Source of the DNA: Chloroflexota bacterium
GTDB lineage: Bacteria; Chloroflexota; Limnocylindria; Limnocylindrales; CSP1-4
Length of the DNA stretch: 63,544 bases
NCBI GenBank assembly: GCA_016191345.1
Contig: JACPOU010000009.1
Coordinates: forward strand, 1-63,544
Direction of reading: 5' to 3'
Shown here: positions 23,511 through 33,807 of the stretch, in pieces
How the letters are laid out: each line of letters begins with the position of its first letter
Position numbering within the stretch: the first letter of the stretch is position 1
Notes under the pieces: model-generated
Told to the model about the DNA's origin: nothing
What the model saw: the letters and a program-made list of their open reading frames with translations, nothing else
Database searches by the model: none
Program-made: the position numbers and the translations under genes

Positions 23511-25421
23511 TCAGGAGGTCAGCGATCGGCTGACCGACTGGGTGGTGAAGCACTCGATCACGTCGCCTTCCTGGAGGTCGTGGAAGCCGGCGAGGCCGAT
23601 GCCGCACTCGAATCCCTGGGCGACCTCCCGGACGTCGTCCCGGAACCGCTTCAGCGAGTCGATCCGGTCCGTGGCGATGACCTTGCCGCTCCGCCAGATG
23701 CGGGCGCCGCCGCGGACCATGCGGCCGTCGGTGACGTACGAGCCGCCGATGACCGTGCTCTTCCCGATCCGGATGATCTGGCGAACCTCCGCCCGGCCCT
23801 CGACGACTTCGATGAGCTCCGGCTCGAGCAGGCCGCCGAGGGCCTTCTCGATGTCGTCGGTGAGCTGGTAGATGATGTCGTACATCCGGACGTCGACCTT
23901 CTCGGCCTCGGCGGCGCGACGGGCCGTGTCCGTGATCCGCGTGCTGAAGCCGACGACGATCGCGTTCGATGCCGCGGCGAGCATGATGTCGTTGTCCGTG
24001 ATCTCGCCCGCGCCCTCGTGGAGGACGTTGAGCTTGACCTCGTCCGTGGCGAGCTGGTCCAGCGCATGGGTGATCGCACCGAGCGAGCCGGAGACGTCCG
24101 CCTTCAGGATGATCCGGAGCTCCTTGGCCTGGCCGGCCTGGATCTGCCGGTAGAGGTCCTCCAGCGTTGCCCGGCCGCTCCCCTCCCCGCCCCTGGCGGC
24201 GAGCTGGGCCCGGCGGCTCTCCACGATGGCCCGGGCTTCCTTCTCGTCCGCGACGGCGCGGAGGATGTCGCCGGCCTCGGGGACCTCGGACAGGCCGAGC
24301 ACGACGGCCGCGGTCGCAGGACCCGCCTTCGTGATCCGCTTGCCCTTGTCGTTCTCGAGCGCACGGACGCGGCCGAAGGTCTCGCCGACGACGATGACGT
24401 CGCCGACGTGGAGCGTGCCGGTCTGGACGAGAGCCGTGGCGATGGCGCCGCGACTCTTGTCCATCCGGGCCTCCACGATCGTGCCGATCGCGGCACGCTT
24501 CGGATTGGCCTTCAGGTCCTGGAGGTCGGCGACGAGGAGGACCATGTCCACGAGGTCGTCGAGGCCGAGGCGGCTCTTGGCCGAGACGGGCACGAGCGGC
24601 GTCTCGCCGCCGTACTCCTCGACGACGACGCCCGCGTCGGTCAGCTCGGTCTTGACCCGGTCCGGGTTCGCGTCCGGCTTGTCCATCTTGTTGAGGGCGA
24701 TGACGATCGGCACCTTCGCCGCCTTGGCGTGGCTGATCGCCTCGAGCGTCTGGGGCATGACGCCGTCGTCCGCCGCGACCACGACGATCGCGATGTCGGT
24801 GACCTTCGCGCCGCGGGCACGCATGGCGGTGAACGCCTCGTGGCCCGGGGTGTCGAGGAACACCACGCGCCGGCCGTCCTTGACGACCTCGCTCGCGCCG
24901 ATGTGCTGGGTGATGCCGCCGCGCTCGCCCGCCGCGACCGTGGTCGAGCGAATGGCGTCGAGGAGGCTGGTCTTGCCGTGGTCGACGTGGCCCATCACGG
25001 TCACGATCGGCGCCCGGGTCACGAGGTCCGCGGCATCGTCCTCGGTGAACAGTGCCTCCTTGGTCGCGTCGGAGGGCGGAGCCTCCGTGCCGTCGTCCGT
25101 CCCATCGGCCGCGGTGGCGGCCTGGGCCTCGGCAACCTCGTAGCCGAGCTCGCCCGCGACGAGGGCGGCCGTGTCCCGGTCGATGAGCTGGTTGATCGTG
25201 GCGAAGATGCCGCTCTTGATCAGCTCCCGGATGACGTCCGCGGGGTTGACCCCGAACAGCTCCGCGAGCTCCTTGACGGTGATCGTCGCGGGCAGATCGA
25301 CGGCGCCACGCTCCCGCGGGTCGATCGTGCCGACGCTGGACCCGGGAACGCCGCTGCCGTCGCCACGCGGCGGCTTGCGGGGCCCGCGACGGCCGCGGGT
25401 GCCGCTCCTACTCCTGGCCAC
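23511..25421 (-). CDS. infB: Translation initiation factor IF-2
   Basis: 636 residues, a short-form IF-2. After a ~40-residue basic lead comes the IF2_N motif ([25 protein letters not shown], 47-71). The GTPase domain starts with GHVDHGKT (144-151), followed by [16 protein letters not shown] and [11 protein letters not shown]. Domains II, III and the C-terminal initiator-tRNA-binding domain end in [20 protein letters not shown]. It brings fMet-tRNA to the 30S subunit. The usual long disordered N-terminus is missing. It overlaps ylxR by 14 bp. Confidence 0.97.
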   Translation of the reverse strand: MARSRSGTRGRRGPRKPPRGDGSGVPGSSVGTIDPRERGAVDLPATITVKELAELFGVNPADVIRELIKSGIFATINQLIDRDTAALVAGELGYEVAEAQAATAADGTDDGTEAPPSDATKEALFTEDDAADLVTRAPIVTVMGHVDHGKTSLLDAIRSTTVAAGERGGITQHIGASEVVKDGRRVVFLDTPGHEAFTAMRARGAKVTDIAIVVVAADDGVMPQTLEAISHAKAAKVPIVIALNKMDKPDANPDRVKTELTDAGVVVEEYGGETPLVPVSAKSRLGLDDLVDMVLLVADLQDLKANPKRAAIGTIVEARMDKSRGAIATALVQTGTLHVGDVIVVGETFGRVRALENDKGKRITKAGPATAAVVLGLSEVPEAGDILRAVADEKEARAIVESRRAQLAARGGEGSGRATLEDLYRQIQAGQAKELRIILKADVSGSLGAITHALDQLATDEVKLNVLHEGAGEITDNDIMLAAASNAIVVGFSTRITDTARRAAEAEKVDVRMYDIIYQLTDDIEKALGGLLEPELIEVVEGRAEVRQIIRIGKSTVIGGSYVTDGRMVRGGARIWRSGKVIATDRIDSLKRFRDDVREVAQGFECGIGLAGFHDLQEGDVIECFTTQSVSRSLTS

Positions 25422-25713
25422 GGGCTCCTCCTTCGATGCTCATCGTCTCGATCCGGGCGACCAGCTCCTCGCGGAGGCCGGCGGGGATCTTCGTCTCGAG
25501 GGCCCGGGCCAGGGTCCCTCGTTCAATGCCGTTCGTGATGCAGGCGACGTCCGTGCAGACGTAGGCGCCGCGGCCGTTCGCCTTGCCGGTCGGGTCCGCC
25601 TGGACCGTCCCGTCCGGGCGCCGAACCACCCGGATCAGGTCGTGCTTGTCGCGCGAGGTCCGGCAGGCGACGCAGGAGCGGGTCGGCAGCCGGCGCACGG
25701 CGCGCGGCGCCAC
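25408..25713 (-). CDS. ylxR: YlxR family (DUF448) RNA-binding protein
   Basis: 101 residues. PTRSCVACRTSRDKHDLIRVVR and GRGAYVCTDVACI are the family signature, with the cysteine pairs C14xxC17 and later VC...AC. YlxR proteins sit between nusA and infB in many bacteria and have been linked to RNA binding and, in Bacillus, to regulation of metabolic genes. Position here is the classical one, 8 bp after nusA. Confidence 0.93.
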   Translation of the reverse strand: MAPRAVRRLPTRSCVACRTSRDKHDLIRVVRRPDGTVQADPTGKANGRGAYVCTDVACITNGIERGTLARALETKIPAGLREELVARIETMSIEGGARGQE

Positions 25714-25721
25714 GGCCGCGC

Positions 25722-27137
25722 CTACGACGCCACCTCCTCGGTGGCGGCGTTCTTCGACCGGCCGCGCGGCTTCTTCTCGACGGGCGCCGCGTCGGCGGCG
25801 GCCTGGGCCGTCTCGTCGGCGGCGACGGCCTCGGCCACGGGCTCGGATGCCTCGCCGGTGGAGGCGGCCTTCTTCGCCCGTGGCTTCTTCGCGACCGGTT
25901 CGCCCTCGACCACCGGCTCGGCGGCCTCGGTGGCCGCGTCGGCCGCGTCCGCCTTCTTCGCCCGCGGCTTCTTCGCGGCCGGCGCGGCGTCGGCCCCGGC
26001 GGCGGCGTCCGCGGCGTCGGTGACGTCGCCAGTTCCGGCAGCGGCAGCCTCCGGCGGGACCGGAGCCGATTCGGGCTCACTGAGGGCGGCGGCCTTCGCC
26101 TCGGCGACGGAGACGTCGCTGCGGATGTCGATCCGCCAACCCGTGAGGCGCGCTGCGAGCCGGGCGTTCTGGCCCTCTCGGCCGATGGCCAGCGAGAGCA
26201 TCCGCTCCGGGACGGTGACGTTCGCGATCCGGTTCGCGGTGTCGATGTCGACCGAGATGACCTGCGCGGGCGAGAGCGCATTCGCGACGAACGCGGACGC
26301 GTCGTCGTTCCAGGGGATGACGTCGATCTTCTCGCCGGCGAGCTCGGCCACGACGGCCTGGACGCGGGCGCCGCGCTGGCCGACCGTCGCGCCGACCGGG
26401 TCGAGCCCCTCCTGGCGGGAGCCGACCGCGACCTTGCTGCGGCTGCCGGCCTCGCGGGCGATGGCCCGGATCTCGACCGTGCCGCTGTGGATCTCGGGGA
26501 CCTCGAGCTCGAAGAGGCGCTTCAGGAAGCCCTTGTGGGTCCGGCTGACCATCAGGAGCGGGCCGCGCGGTCCGCGGCGGACCTCGAGGACGTACGCCTT
26601 GACGTTCTGGCCGATCCGGTAGTGCTCGAGGGGCGACTGCTCGGTCGTGGCGAGCACGGCCTCCACGCCCTTGCCGACGTCGAGGATGAGCGCCCGCGGC
26701 TCGACCCGGTTGACGGTGCCGGTGATGAGCTCGCCCTCGCGGCTCGCGAACTGGTCGTAGACGACGTCACGCTCCGCCTCGCGGAGGCGCTGGAGGACCA
26801 CCTGCTTGGCGGTCTGCGCGCCGATCCGGCCGAAGGCGTTCTCGTCCAGCTGCTCCGTCTCCACGAGCTCACCGGGCGCGGCGTCGGCCTTGTGGGCACG
26901 CGCCTCGTCGAGGGTGAACTCAGTCAGGGGATCCTCGACCTCGGTGACGGCCGTCCGGGCGCGGAAGACCCGGATGCGGCCGCTCTCGGCGTCGATCCGG
27001 ACGTGGACGTCCTCTTCATTCGCGATCCGGCGATAGGCGGCCTGGATCGCCTCCTCCACGGTCCGGATGAGCTGCTCTCGGGGAACCTGCTTCTCGGCGT
27101 TCAGCTGGAGGAGGGCACCGACGAAATCCCGACTCAT
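25722..27137 (-). CDS. nusA: Transcription termination/antitermination protein NusA with basic repeat tail
   Basis: 471 residues from ATG 27137, preceded by GGAGGG about 10 nt upstream; an ATG six codons earlier lacks such a site. Domains: N-terminal RNAP-binding domain (about 1-125), S1 (about 130-200, ITGTVNRVEPRALILDVG), and two KH domains (VGATVGQRGARVQAVVAEL...; MLSLAIGREGQNARLAARL). The last ~120 residues are Ala/Glu-rich with three KKPRAKKA-like repeats ending KKPRGRSKN, reminiscent of histone H1-like tails. It modulates pausing and termination and supports rRNA antitermination. No rimP gene precedes it. Confidence 0.96.
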   Translation of the reverse strand: MSRDFVGALLQLNAEKQVPREQLIRTVEEAIQAAYRRIANEEDVHVRIDAESGRIRVFRARTAVTEVEDPLTEFTLDEARAHKADAAPGELVETEQLDENAFGRIGAQTAKQVVLQRLREAERDVVYDQFASREGELITGTVNRVEPRALILDVGKGVEAVLATTEQSPLEHYRIGQNVKAYVLEVRRGPRGPLLMVSRTHKGFLKRLFELEVPEIHSGTVEIRAIAREAGSRSKVAVGSRQEGLDPVGATVGQRGARVQAVVAELAGEKIDVIPWNDDASAFVANALSPAQVISVDIDTANRIANVTVPERMLSLAIGREGQNARLAARLTGWRIDIRSDVSVAEAKAAALSEPESAPVPPEAAAAGTGDVTDAADAAAGADAAPAAKKPRAKKADAADAATEAAEPVVEGEPVAKKPRAKKAASTGEASEPVAEAVAADETAQAAADAAPVEKKPRGRSKNAATEEVAS

Positions 27138-27185
27138 GGTCGCTTCGCCCTCCATTCATCGTCTGTTCCAGGTGGGTCGCCGCCG

Positions 27186-27211
27186 AAAAAAAACGTGGGG
27201 GTCACCCACGT
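27186..27211 (-). terminator. Rho-independent terminator between ispG and nusA
   Basis: On the minus strand ACGTGGG and CCCACGT form a 7-bp stem with a 5-nt loop, followed directly by eight T. It ends transcripts coming from ispG. Because a promoter-like element lies upstream of it at 27241-27269, it may also act as an attenuator in the nusA leader. Confidence 0.85.
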
Positions 27212-27240
27212 CCCGAGGCGGCCATTCGATTCCGGCCCGG

Positions 27241-27269
27241 AGTATACACCCCGACCCCTCGATCGTCGA
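27241..27269 (-). promoter_or_regulatory. Promoter of the nusA-infB operon
   Basis: The minus strand has TCGACG (27269-27264), a 17-bp spacer ending in TG, and TATACT (27246-27241). It lies between the ispG stop and the rho-independent terminator, so a transcript from here would pass through that terminator about 25 nt after starting. Confidence 0.6.
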
Positions 27270-27276
27270 ACGGGGA

Positions 27277-28530
27277 TCAGGTCGGGGCGGAGGCCGCAGG
27301 GGCCGGGTAGCGCCGCTCCACGTAGTCTTCGAGGATGCCGATGAACTCGTCGACCAGGCCCCCGCCGCGAAGCGTCCGGTCCAGCTTCCCGTCGATGAAG
27401 ACCGGCGCCACGGGGTCCTCGAACGTCCCCGGCAGGCTGATCCCGATGTCGGCGTGCTTGCTCTCGCCCGGCCCGTTGACGACGCAGCCCATGACCGCGA
27501 CCCGCATCTCCTCGACGCCGGGACGGGTCGCCTGCCACTCCGGCATCCGGTCCTTGAGATGCTGCTGGATCTGCTGGGCCATTTCCTGGAAGAACGTGGA
27601 GGTCGTCCGGCCGCAGCCCGGGCAGGCGCTGACCTGGGGCAGGAACGCCCGGAGCCCCAGCGACTGGAGGACCTGCTGGGCGATCTCGACCTCGCGCTCG
27701 CGGCCGGCTCCCGGCTCCGGCGTCAGCGAGACCCGGATCGTGTCCCCGATCCCCTCGTCGAGGAGGATGGCGAGGCCGGCCGCGGACGCCACGATGCCCT
27801 TGTCGCCCATGCCCGCTTCGGTCAGGCCGAGATGGAGCGGGTAGTCGCTCCGCCTGGCGAGGATCCGGTAGACGTCGACCAGGTCACGGACCTGGCTGAC
27901 CTTGGCGCTGAGGATGATCCGGTCGTGCCGGAGGCCGGTCGTCTCGGCGAGCTCCGCGGAGCGCATCGCCGACTCGATCATCGCCTCGATCATCACGTCG
28001 CGAGCGTCGCGCGGCTCCGGAGCGGCCGCGTTCTCGTTCATCAGCTCCGTGAGGAGGGCCTGGTCCAGCGAGCCCCAGTTGACGCCGATCCGGACCGGCT
28101 TGTCGTACTCGATGGCGACCCGGACGATCGTCGCGAAGTGCTGGTCATGGCGCTTCGTCCCGACGTTGCCGGGATTGATGCGGTATTTCGCGAGGCCTTT
28201 CGCCATCTCCGGGTGATCAACGAGCAGCTGGTGGCCGTTGTAGTGGAAGTCGCCGATGACCGGGACGTCGACGCCGAGGTTGTCGCGCAGCTTCCGGAGC
28301 ATCTCCGGGACGGCGGCGGCAGCAGCGTCCGTGTTGACGGTGATCCGCACGAGCTGCGAGCCCGCGTGGGCCAGCCGGGCGACCTGGATGGCGGTCCCGT
28401 CGGGGTCTGCCGTGTCCGTGTTCGTCATCGACTGGACGACGACCGGATGGGCGCTCCCGACCAGCACCCCGCCGACGTCGACCGAGACGGTCGGCCGCCG
28501 CTTCGGGCGGAGGGACTCCGGGCCGCCCAT
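27277..28530 (-). CDS. ispG: 4-hydroxy-3-methylbut-2-en-1-yl diphosphate synthase IspG
   Basis: 417 residues. It reduces MEcPP to HMBPP, the penultimate step of the MEP isoprenoid pathway. The TIM-barrel start [32 protein letters not shown] and FHYNGHQL are typical. The 4Fe-4S ligands are in [11 protein letters not shown] and [22 protein letters not shown]. It ends the dxr-rseP-ispG run; its start overlaps the rseP stop by one base. Confidence 0.97.
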   Translation of the reverse strand: MGGPESLRPKRRPTVSVDVGGVLVGSAHPVVVQSMTNTDTADPDGTAIQVARLAHAGSQLVRITVNTDAAAAAVPEMLRKLRDNLGVDVPVIGDFHYNGHQLLVDHPEMAKGLAKYRINPGNVGTKRHDQHFATIVRVAIEYDKPVRIGVNWGSLDQALLTELMNENAAAPEPRDARDVMIEAMIESAMRSAELAETTGLRHDRIILSAKVSQVRDLVDVYRILARRSDYPLHLGLTEAGMGDKGIVASAAGLAILLDEGIGDTIRVSLTPEPGAGREREVEIAQQVLQSLGLRAFLPQVSACPGCGRTTSTFFQEMAQQIQQHLKDRMPEWQATRPGVEEMRVAVMGCVVNGPGESKHADIGISLPGTFEDPVAPVFIDGKLDRTLRGGGLVDEFIGILEDYVERRYPAPAASAPT

Positions 28531-29633
28531 CAGCCTCCGCCGAGCTGTCGGGCGATGTCGAACGCGGTGACCCAGACCAGGAATGCGAGGAGGAAGGCGA
28601 AGCCCACGAAGTAGGTCAGGCGCTCGGCCCGGAGGGAGAGTCGCTCCCCGGCGAGGCGCTTGATGAGGAGCATCAGCATCCGGCCGCCGTCGAGGGGCGG
28701 GAATGGGAGGATGTTCACGATCGCCAGGTTGGCCGACAGGATCCCGGCGAGGTAGAGCGTCACGATCGGGCCGAGGGTCCAGAACACGTCGCCGATCTGG
28801 GTCGCGATGCCCACCGGGCCGGAGGCGGGCGGCGCCTCGGTCGGCTTGGTGATGATCGCGGTCACGAGCTGGCCGACGCCGTCGATGATCAGGCGCGTCG
28901 CCCCCGTCGTCCGCTCCAGCCCCAGGCCCAGGGCGGTGCCCACCGAGTAGGTGATGCGGTCGGCCGTCGTCCGCCCCGCGAGGTCGAAGCCGTTCCCCCC
29001 GACGCCCAGTGCGCCCTTGCCCTTCAGGACCTCCGAGGGCGACCGCAGCGCAGCCTGGAGCTCGATCGTTCCTCCGTCGCGGCGGACCGTGAGCGTCACC
29101 GTCCGGCCGGCGTTGTCGCGGAGCTCGGCGAGGAGCGAGGACGGCCCGAAGGCCCCGTAGGCCCGCCCGTCGAGCCGCTCGATGACGTCACCTGGCCTGA
29201 CGCCGGCCATCTCGGCCGGCGAGCCCGGCTGGACGTACGGCACGTAGATCCCGATCGCCGGATCGCCCGTCAGGGCGATGCCGGTGAAGATCGTGAAGGC
29301 GAGGACGAGGTTCATCAGCACGCCCGCGACGAGGATCACCAGCTTCTTCGCCAGGCCCTGGGCCGCGAACGAGCGTGGATCGTCCGCCTCGTCGCCGTCC
29401 TCCCCTTCGAGCTTCACGAAGCCGCCGATCGGCAGCCAGTTCAGGGTGTAGACCGTCTCGCCGACGTCGCGCATGACCTTCGCCCGGGGCGGGAAGCCGA
29501 TCCCGAACTCGAGGACGCGGACGCGGAACAGGCGGGCGACGATGAAGTGGCCGAGCTCGTGGACGACGACGAGGATCCCGAGGATCCCGAAGAAGAGGAC
29601 GACGGTCACGAGCGTCCGGAGGATCTCGGTCAT
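28530..29633 (-). CDS. rseP: Site-2 membrane metalloprotease RseP (M50)
   Basis: 367 residues with four or so membrane spans. The zinc site is H25-E-L-G-H29 in the first span, the second motif is [13 protein letters not shown] near residue 315, and one PDZ domain sits between them ([24 protein letters not shown]). It cuts membrane-bound anti-sigma factors or signal-peptide remnants. Its place between dxr and ispG is conserved across many phyla. ATGA overlap with dxr. Confidence 0.95.
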   Translation of the reverse strand: MTEILRTLVTVVLFFGILGILVVVHELGHFIVARLFRVRVLEFGIGFPPRAKVMRDVGETVYTLNWLPIGGFVKLEGEDGDEADDPRSFAAQGLAKKLVILVAGVLMNLVLAFTIFTGIALTGDPAIGIYVPYVQPGSPAEMAGVRPGDVIERLDGRAYGAFGPSSLLAELRDNAGRTVTLTVRRDGGTIELQAALRSPSEVLKGKGALGVGGNGFDLAGRTTADRITYSVGTALGLGLERTTGATRLIIDGVGQLVTAIITKPTEAPPASGPVGIATQIGDVFWTLGPIVTLYLAGILSANLAIVNILPFPPLDGGRMLMLLIKRLAGERLSLRAERLTYFVGFAFLLAFLVWVTAFDIARQLGGG

Positions 29634-30865
29634 GTGACAGCTCCCGATGCGAAGGCGGCAGCGACCTCGGCTTCGAGGGCGATCAGGTCATCGACGCAAG
29701 GCGCCCCGGCCCGGGTTCCGTGGGCGGCCACGGCCGCCTCGAGGAGTCGCGGAATCCCCGGGAAGTCGAGGCTCCCGGCCAGGAACCGGCGAACGGCCAC
29801 CTCGTCGGCGGCGATGAGGGCGGCGGTGGCCCAGGGACCCTGCCGGCCGGCCTCCCGAGCGATGCGGAGGGCCGGGAAGCGCGCCTCGTCCGGGGCCCGG
29901 AAGGTCAGCGTGGCGGCGGCCACCAGGTCGGGCGCCGCGGCGGGCGATGGGTGGCGATCGGGGTGGGTCAGGGCGTACTGGATCGGGAGTCGCATGTCGG
30001 GGGTGCCCAGCTGCGCCTTGAGGGAGCCGTCGACGAAGAGGACGGCAGAGTGGACGATCGACTGCGGGTGGATGACGACGTCGATCGCCTCGAAGCCGAC
30101 ATCGTACAGCCAGTGTGCCTCGATGACCTCCAGGCCCTTGTTCGCGAGCGTGGCACTGTCGATCGTGATCTTTGCCCCCATTCGCCAGGTCGGATGCCGC
30201 AGCGCGGCGGTGGCGGTGACGGTCGCGAGCGCCTCCGCGGGCAGGTCGAGGAACGGGCCGCCCGAGGCCGTCAGCACGAGCCGGGCCACGCTCGCGGAGT
30301 CCTCGCCCACGAGGCACTGCCAGATCGCGGAGTGCTCGGAATCGATGGGCCGGAGCCAACCCAGGGGGTCCGCCAGCGGATCGCGGGGGTCCTCCGCCGC
30401 ACGAGCGGCTGCGAGCCGGCGGGCCTCGGGCATGACGAGGTGCCCGCCCGCCACCAGCGTCTCCTTGTTCGCGGTCGCGACGATCGTGCCGGCCGCGAGT
30501 GCCGCGAGGACGGGCCGGAGGCTGACCATCCCGCCGGTCGCGACGACGAGCAGGTCGAGGTCGGTCCGCCCGGCCAGGGCCTCGAGGGCCCGGCTCCCGA
30601 ACTCGAGGCGCGTCCCCGGGGGCAGGTCGCCGAGCTCGCCGCCCGGGGCCTCCTCGGCCAGGATGACGAGCTCCGGCCGGACCAGCGCGGCCTGCTCGGC
30701 GAGGAGCCCGGCGTTCCGGCCCGCCGCGAGGGCGACGACCTCGAGGCCGGGGTCACGGGCGAGCACGTCCACGGCCTGTCGCCCGATCGAGCCGGTGGAG
30801 CCGAGCAGGGCGACGCGCCGGCGCGGGCCCTCCCCCGCCCGCTCAGCGGAAGACGACGACGACAT
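29630..30865 (-). CDS. dxr: 1-deoxy-D-xylulose 5-phosphate reductoisomerase
   Basis: 411 residues. It converts DXP to MEP with NADPH. The N-terminal loop VALLGSTGSIGRQAVDVLA binds NADPH; ATANKETLVAGGHLVMPEA carries the nucleotide/substrate loop; PIDSEHSAIWQCL holds the metal ligands; LTASGGPFLDLPAE and HPTWRMGAKITIDSATLANKGLEVIEAHWL form the catalytic domain. A short Ser-rich lead precedes residue 15. It overlaps cdsA by 23 bp. Confidence 0.97.
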   Translation of the reverse strand: MSSSSSAERAGEGPRRRVALLGSTGSIGRQAVDVLARDPGLEVVALAAGRNAGLLAEQAALVRPELVILAEEAPGGELGDLPPGTRLEFGSRALEALAGRTDLDLLVVATGGMVSLRPVLAALAAGTIVATANKETLVAGGHLVMPEARRLAAARAAEDPRDPLADPLGWLRPIDSEHSAIWQCLVGEDSASVARLVLTASGGPFLDLPAEALATVTATAALRHPTWRMGAKITIDSATLANKGLEVIEAHWLYDVGFEAIDVVIHPQSIVHSAVLFVDGSLKAQLGTPDMRLPIQYALTHPDRHPSPAAAPDLVAAATLTFRAPDEARFPALRIAREAGRQGPWATAALIAADEVAVRRFLAGSLDFPGIPRLLEAAVAAHGTRAGAPCVDDLIALEAEVAAAFASGAVT

Positions 30866-31673
30866 AGAGCACGACGACCGGTGCGGCGAAGAGGAACGAG
30901 TCGATCCGGTCCAGCAGGCCGCCGTGGCCTGGGATGAGCCGTCCCGAGTCCTTCACCCCGGCGGCCCTCTTGAGCATCGATTCGGCGAGGTCGCCCGTCT
31001 GCGCGGCCACGGCCACGATCCCGCCGAGGAGGGCGCCCGCGAACCACGGCCGGCCGAGCGCCGCCACGAGCAGGGCCGCCACGACGACGACGGTTGCCAG
31101 GCCACCGACCACGCCCTCGACGGTCTTCGCGGGCGAGATGTGGGCCATGAACGACCGCCGCCCGAACCGGCGGCCGAAGGCATAGGCGCCCGTGTCGAAC
31201 GCCCACACCGAGAGGATCAGGACGAGCAGCCAGGCGCGTTCCGGCCCGAGGATCGCCAGTGGCGCGCCGTCGGGAATCGCCGGGGCCTGGAGCGCGAGGC
31301 GCGGGACGAACCCGAGGAGCCCGACGTAGAGGGCGCCGAAGACCGTGGTCGCGAAGCTGTGGAGGCCGTCCCGAGGATCCTCGCGCGTCAGCGCCGCCGC
31401 GCCCGCGACGACGATCCCGATCGCGGCCAGGATGAGGCCTGCCCCGCCCGGGACCACGGCCACCGAATCCCCGAGCGCGACGACCAGGGCCAGCACGACA
31501 CCGAGGACCGGGAACGCGGGATGCCCGGCCGCCTCCAGGAGCCGGAACACCTCTCGGGCTCCCACCGCCACCGCGACCGCCACGAGGGCGATGACCCACG
31601 GCCCGCCCAGCCACAGGACGACGAGGAGCGGCGGGATGAGGAACGCGGCACTCCGCGCCCGTTCACGGAGCAC
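30843..31673 (-). CDS. cdsA: Phosphatidate cytidylyltransferase CdsA
   Basis: 276 residues with about seven to eight hydrophobic spans. It makes CDP-diacylglycerol from phosphatidate and CTP for phospholipid synthesis. The C-terminal signature is SMLKRAAGVKDSGRLIPGHGGLLDRIDS; AFDTGAYAFGRRFGR and ISPAKTVEGVVGG are also family marks. It follows uppS by 9 bp and overlaps dxr. Confidence 0.95.
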   Translation of the reverse strand: MLRERARSAAFLIPPLLVVLWLGGPWVIALVAVAVAVGAREVFRLLEAAGHPAFPVLGVVLALVVALGDSVAVVPGGAGLILAAIGIVVAGAAALTREDPRDGLHSFATTVFGALYVGLLGFVPRLALQAPAIPDGAPLAILGPERAWLLVLILSVWAFDTGAYAFGRRFGRRSFMAHISPAKTVEGVVGGLATVVVVAALLVAALGRPWFAGALLGGIVAVAAQTGDLAESMLKRAAGVKDSGRLIPGHGGLLDRIDSFLFAAPVVVLYVVVVFR

Positions 31674-31682
31674 CGTGGGCCC

Positions 31683-32495
31683 TCAGCGGCCGAAGCGACG
31701 CTGCCGCGTCGCGTAGTCGACGAGTGCCGCGTCGAGGGCCTCGGGCCCGAAGTCCGGCCACAGCGTCTCGGTCGTGACGAGCTCCGCGTAGGCCGACTGC
31801 CAGATGAGGAAGTTGGACAGGCGCTGCTCGCCGCCGGTGCGGATGACGAGGTCGGGATCGGGCGAGCCAGCCGTGTAGAGGGCGGCGGCGATCGTCGTCT
31901 CGTCCACCTCGGCGGCCGCGACCCCCGAGGCGACGATCCGCCGCACGGCATCCACGAGCTCGGTCCGGCCGGCGTAGTTGAAGGCGATGTTCAGGAGCAG
32001 CGCGGTGCCGCCGGCCGTCGCATCGAGCGCCTCGGCGATGGAGGCCCGGGTCTCGGCCGGGAGCTCGTCCATCCGGCCGATCATCCGGACCCGGACGCCC
32101 TGCGCCCGGAGCTCGTCGGTCTCGCTGCGGATCGCGGCCTCGAGGAGGCCGAACAGCCCGACGACCTCCGCATCGGTCCGGGCCCAGTTCTCGCGGCTGA
32201 ACGCGTACAGCGTGAGGACCTGGAGGCCGCGACGGCGGGCGTGGGCCAGGACGCCCCGGATGGCCTCCACGCCCGCGGCATGGCCGTCGAGCTCCGGCAG
32301 GCCGCGACCGCGGGCCCAGCGCCGGTTGCCATCCATGATGATCGCGACGTGGCGCGGCAGCTCCGGCCGCGCCACGGCAACAGCCTCGCTGACGGTCGCT
32401 TGCCGGCCCGCGGCGAGCTCCACCGCGTCGACGGAGCCGGGCTCGTGCGCCGTGGGGGGCGCGTCGGTCGGTCGGACGAGCGGTGCGCGACCCAC
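31683..32495 (-). CDS. uppS: Isoprenyl transferase (undecaprenyl diphosphate synthase) UppS
   Basis: 270 residues. The cis-prenyltransferase motifs are HVAIIMDGNRRWARGRG (metal-binding Asp and substrate loop), LTLYAFSRENW, LLNIAFNYAGRTELVDAVRR, and the end DPDLVIRTGGEQRLSNFLIWQSAYAEL. It makes the C55 carrier for wall synthesis from the IPP supplied by the dxr/ispG pathway encoded just downstream. A ~40-residue disordered N-terminal lead is present in this frame. Confidence 0.95.
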   Translation of the reverse strand: MGRAPLVRPTDAPPTAHEPGSVDAVELAAGRQATVSEAVAVARPELPRHVAIIMDGNRRWARGRGLPELDGHAAGVEAIRGVLAHARRRGLQVLTLYAFSRENWARTDAEVVGLFGLLEAAIRSETDELRAQGVRVRMIGRMDELPAETRASIAEALDATAGGTALLLNIAFNYAGRTELVDAVRRIVASGVAAAEVDETTIAAALYTAGSPDPDLVIRTGGEQRLSNFLIWQSAYAELVTTETLWPDFGPEALDAALVDYATRQRRFGR

Positions 32496-33052
32496 TAGAC
32501 CTCGAGGACCTCCTGTTCCTTGACCGCGCCGAGGCGGTCGATGTCGGCGATGTGGCGGTCGGTGGTCCTCTGGATGACCTCGAGGAGGCGGTGGACCTCG
32601 TCGCTCCCGATCTCACCCTCGCGCTCGAGCTTCTTGACGTGATCGGCGGCGTCGCGACGGAGGTTGCGGATCTCGACCCGGGCCTCCTCCATGCGCTTGT
32701 GGACCACCTTGACGAGGTCCCGGCGACGCTCCTCCGTGAGGGCCGGGATGTTCAGGCGGACCACGGTCCCGTCGACGTTCGGCGTGAGCCCGATGTCGCT
32801 CTTGATGATCGCCTTCTCGATGGCGCCGAGGACGCTCCGGTCCCACGGCTGGATGACGATCTGGTGGGCCTCCGGGACGCTGATCCCGGCGAGCTGGTTG
32901 AGCGCGGTCTGCGTCCCGTAATAGTCGACGTGGATCCGCTCGACGAGGCTCGTCGAGGCCCGCCCGGTCCGGACGCCCTGGAAGTCCCGCTCCATGGCTT
33001 CCACGGCCCGGGCCATCTTCTGGTCCGCACCGTTGACGATCTCCTGTGTCAT
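32495..33052 (-). CDS. frr: Ribosome recycling factor
   Basis: 185 residues, the standard length. It splits post-termination ribosomes with EF-G. It opens with a three-helix bundle arm ([28 protein letters not shown]), followed by [28 protein letters not shown] and ends [30 protein letters not shown]. It overlaps pyrH by 4 bp, in the conserved rpsB-tsf-pyrH-frr order. Confidence 0.97.
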   Translation of the reverse strand: MTQEIVNGADQKMARAVEAMERDFQGVRTGRASTSLVERIHVDYYGTQTALNQLAGISVPEAHQIVIQPWDRSVLGAIEKAIIKSDIGLTPNVDGTVVRLNIPALTEERRRDLVKVVHKRMEEARVEIRNLRRDAADHVKKLEREGEIGSDEVHRLLEVIQRTTDRHIADIDRLGAVKEQEVLEV

Positions 33053-33807
33053 CGGGGGGAACCTCCCGGCGCGGGAGCGGCGATGAGCGTGCCAACCGGC
33101 TCGCCGCGGGCGACCCGGGCGATGTTGTCCGGCTGGTTGAGGTCGAAGACGACGATCGGCAGGTCATTCTCCATGCAGAGGGAGACGGCGGCACCGTCCA
33201 TGACCTTCAACTGGTCGCGGAGCAGGTCCGCGTACTCCAGCCTGGCAAAGCGGCGGGCGGTCGCGACGGTCATCGGATCCGCATCGTAGACCCCGTCGAC
33301 CTTCGTCGCCTTGAGCAGCACCTCGGCGCCGATCTCGATGGCCCGCAGGGCCGCCGCGGTGTCGGTCGTGAAGTACGGATTGCCCGTGCCCGCGACGAAG
33401 ATGGCGACGCGGCCCTTCTCGAGGTGGCGGACCGCTCGGCGGCGGATGTACGGCTCGGCGATCTCGTTCATCGCGATCGCGCTCATGACCCGGGTGGTGA
33501 TTCCCGCCCGCTCCAGCGCGTCCTGGAGGGCGAGGCCGTTCATGACCGTCGCGAGCATGCCGATGTAGTCGCCCGTCGCCCGGTCCATGCCGCTCGCCGA
33601 GGCGGCGAGGCCACGGAAGATGTTGCCGCCGCCGACGACGATGCCGACCTGGACGCCGGTGGCATGGACGGCCGCGACCTGCTGGGCGATGAACGCGCAG
33701 AAGGCCGGGTCCACGCCGTACGAGCGCCCGCCCAGGAGCGCCTCACCGGAGAGCTTGAGCAGGATCCGGCCATAGCGGGGCCGCCCGGCCGGGGCGATCT
33801 CGGTCAC
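33049..33807 (-). CDS. pyrH: UMP kinase
   Basis: 252 residues from the GTG at 33807 that overlaps the tsf stop as GTGA; the longer open frame upstream is a shadow of tsf and rpsB. It phosphorylates UMP to UDP. Motifs: [14 protein letters not shown] (P-loop-like, amino acid kinase fold), [56 protein letters not shown] and [15 protein letters not shown]. Confidence 0.97.
   Translation of the reverse strand: MTEIAPAGRPRYGRILLKLSGEALLGGRSYGVDPAFCAFIAQQVAAVHATGVQVGIVVGGGNIFRGLAASASGMDRATGDYIGMLATVMNGLALQDALERAGITTRVMSAIAMNEIAEPYIRRRAVRHLEKGRVAIFVAGTGNPYFTTDTAAALRAIEIGAEVLLKATKVDGVYDADPMTVATARRFARLEYADLLRDQLKVMDGAAVSLCMENDLPIVVFDLNQPDNIARVARGEPVGTLIAAPAPGGSPR

Noticed and set aside
27160..27211. 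Antiterminator pairing between the nusA-leader hairpin and ACCCAC downstream
   Set aside because: The complementary bases lie after the T tract, so they would be made too late to prevent termination.
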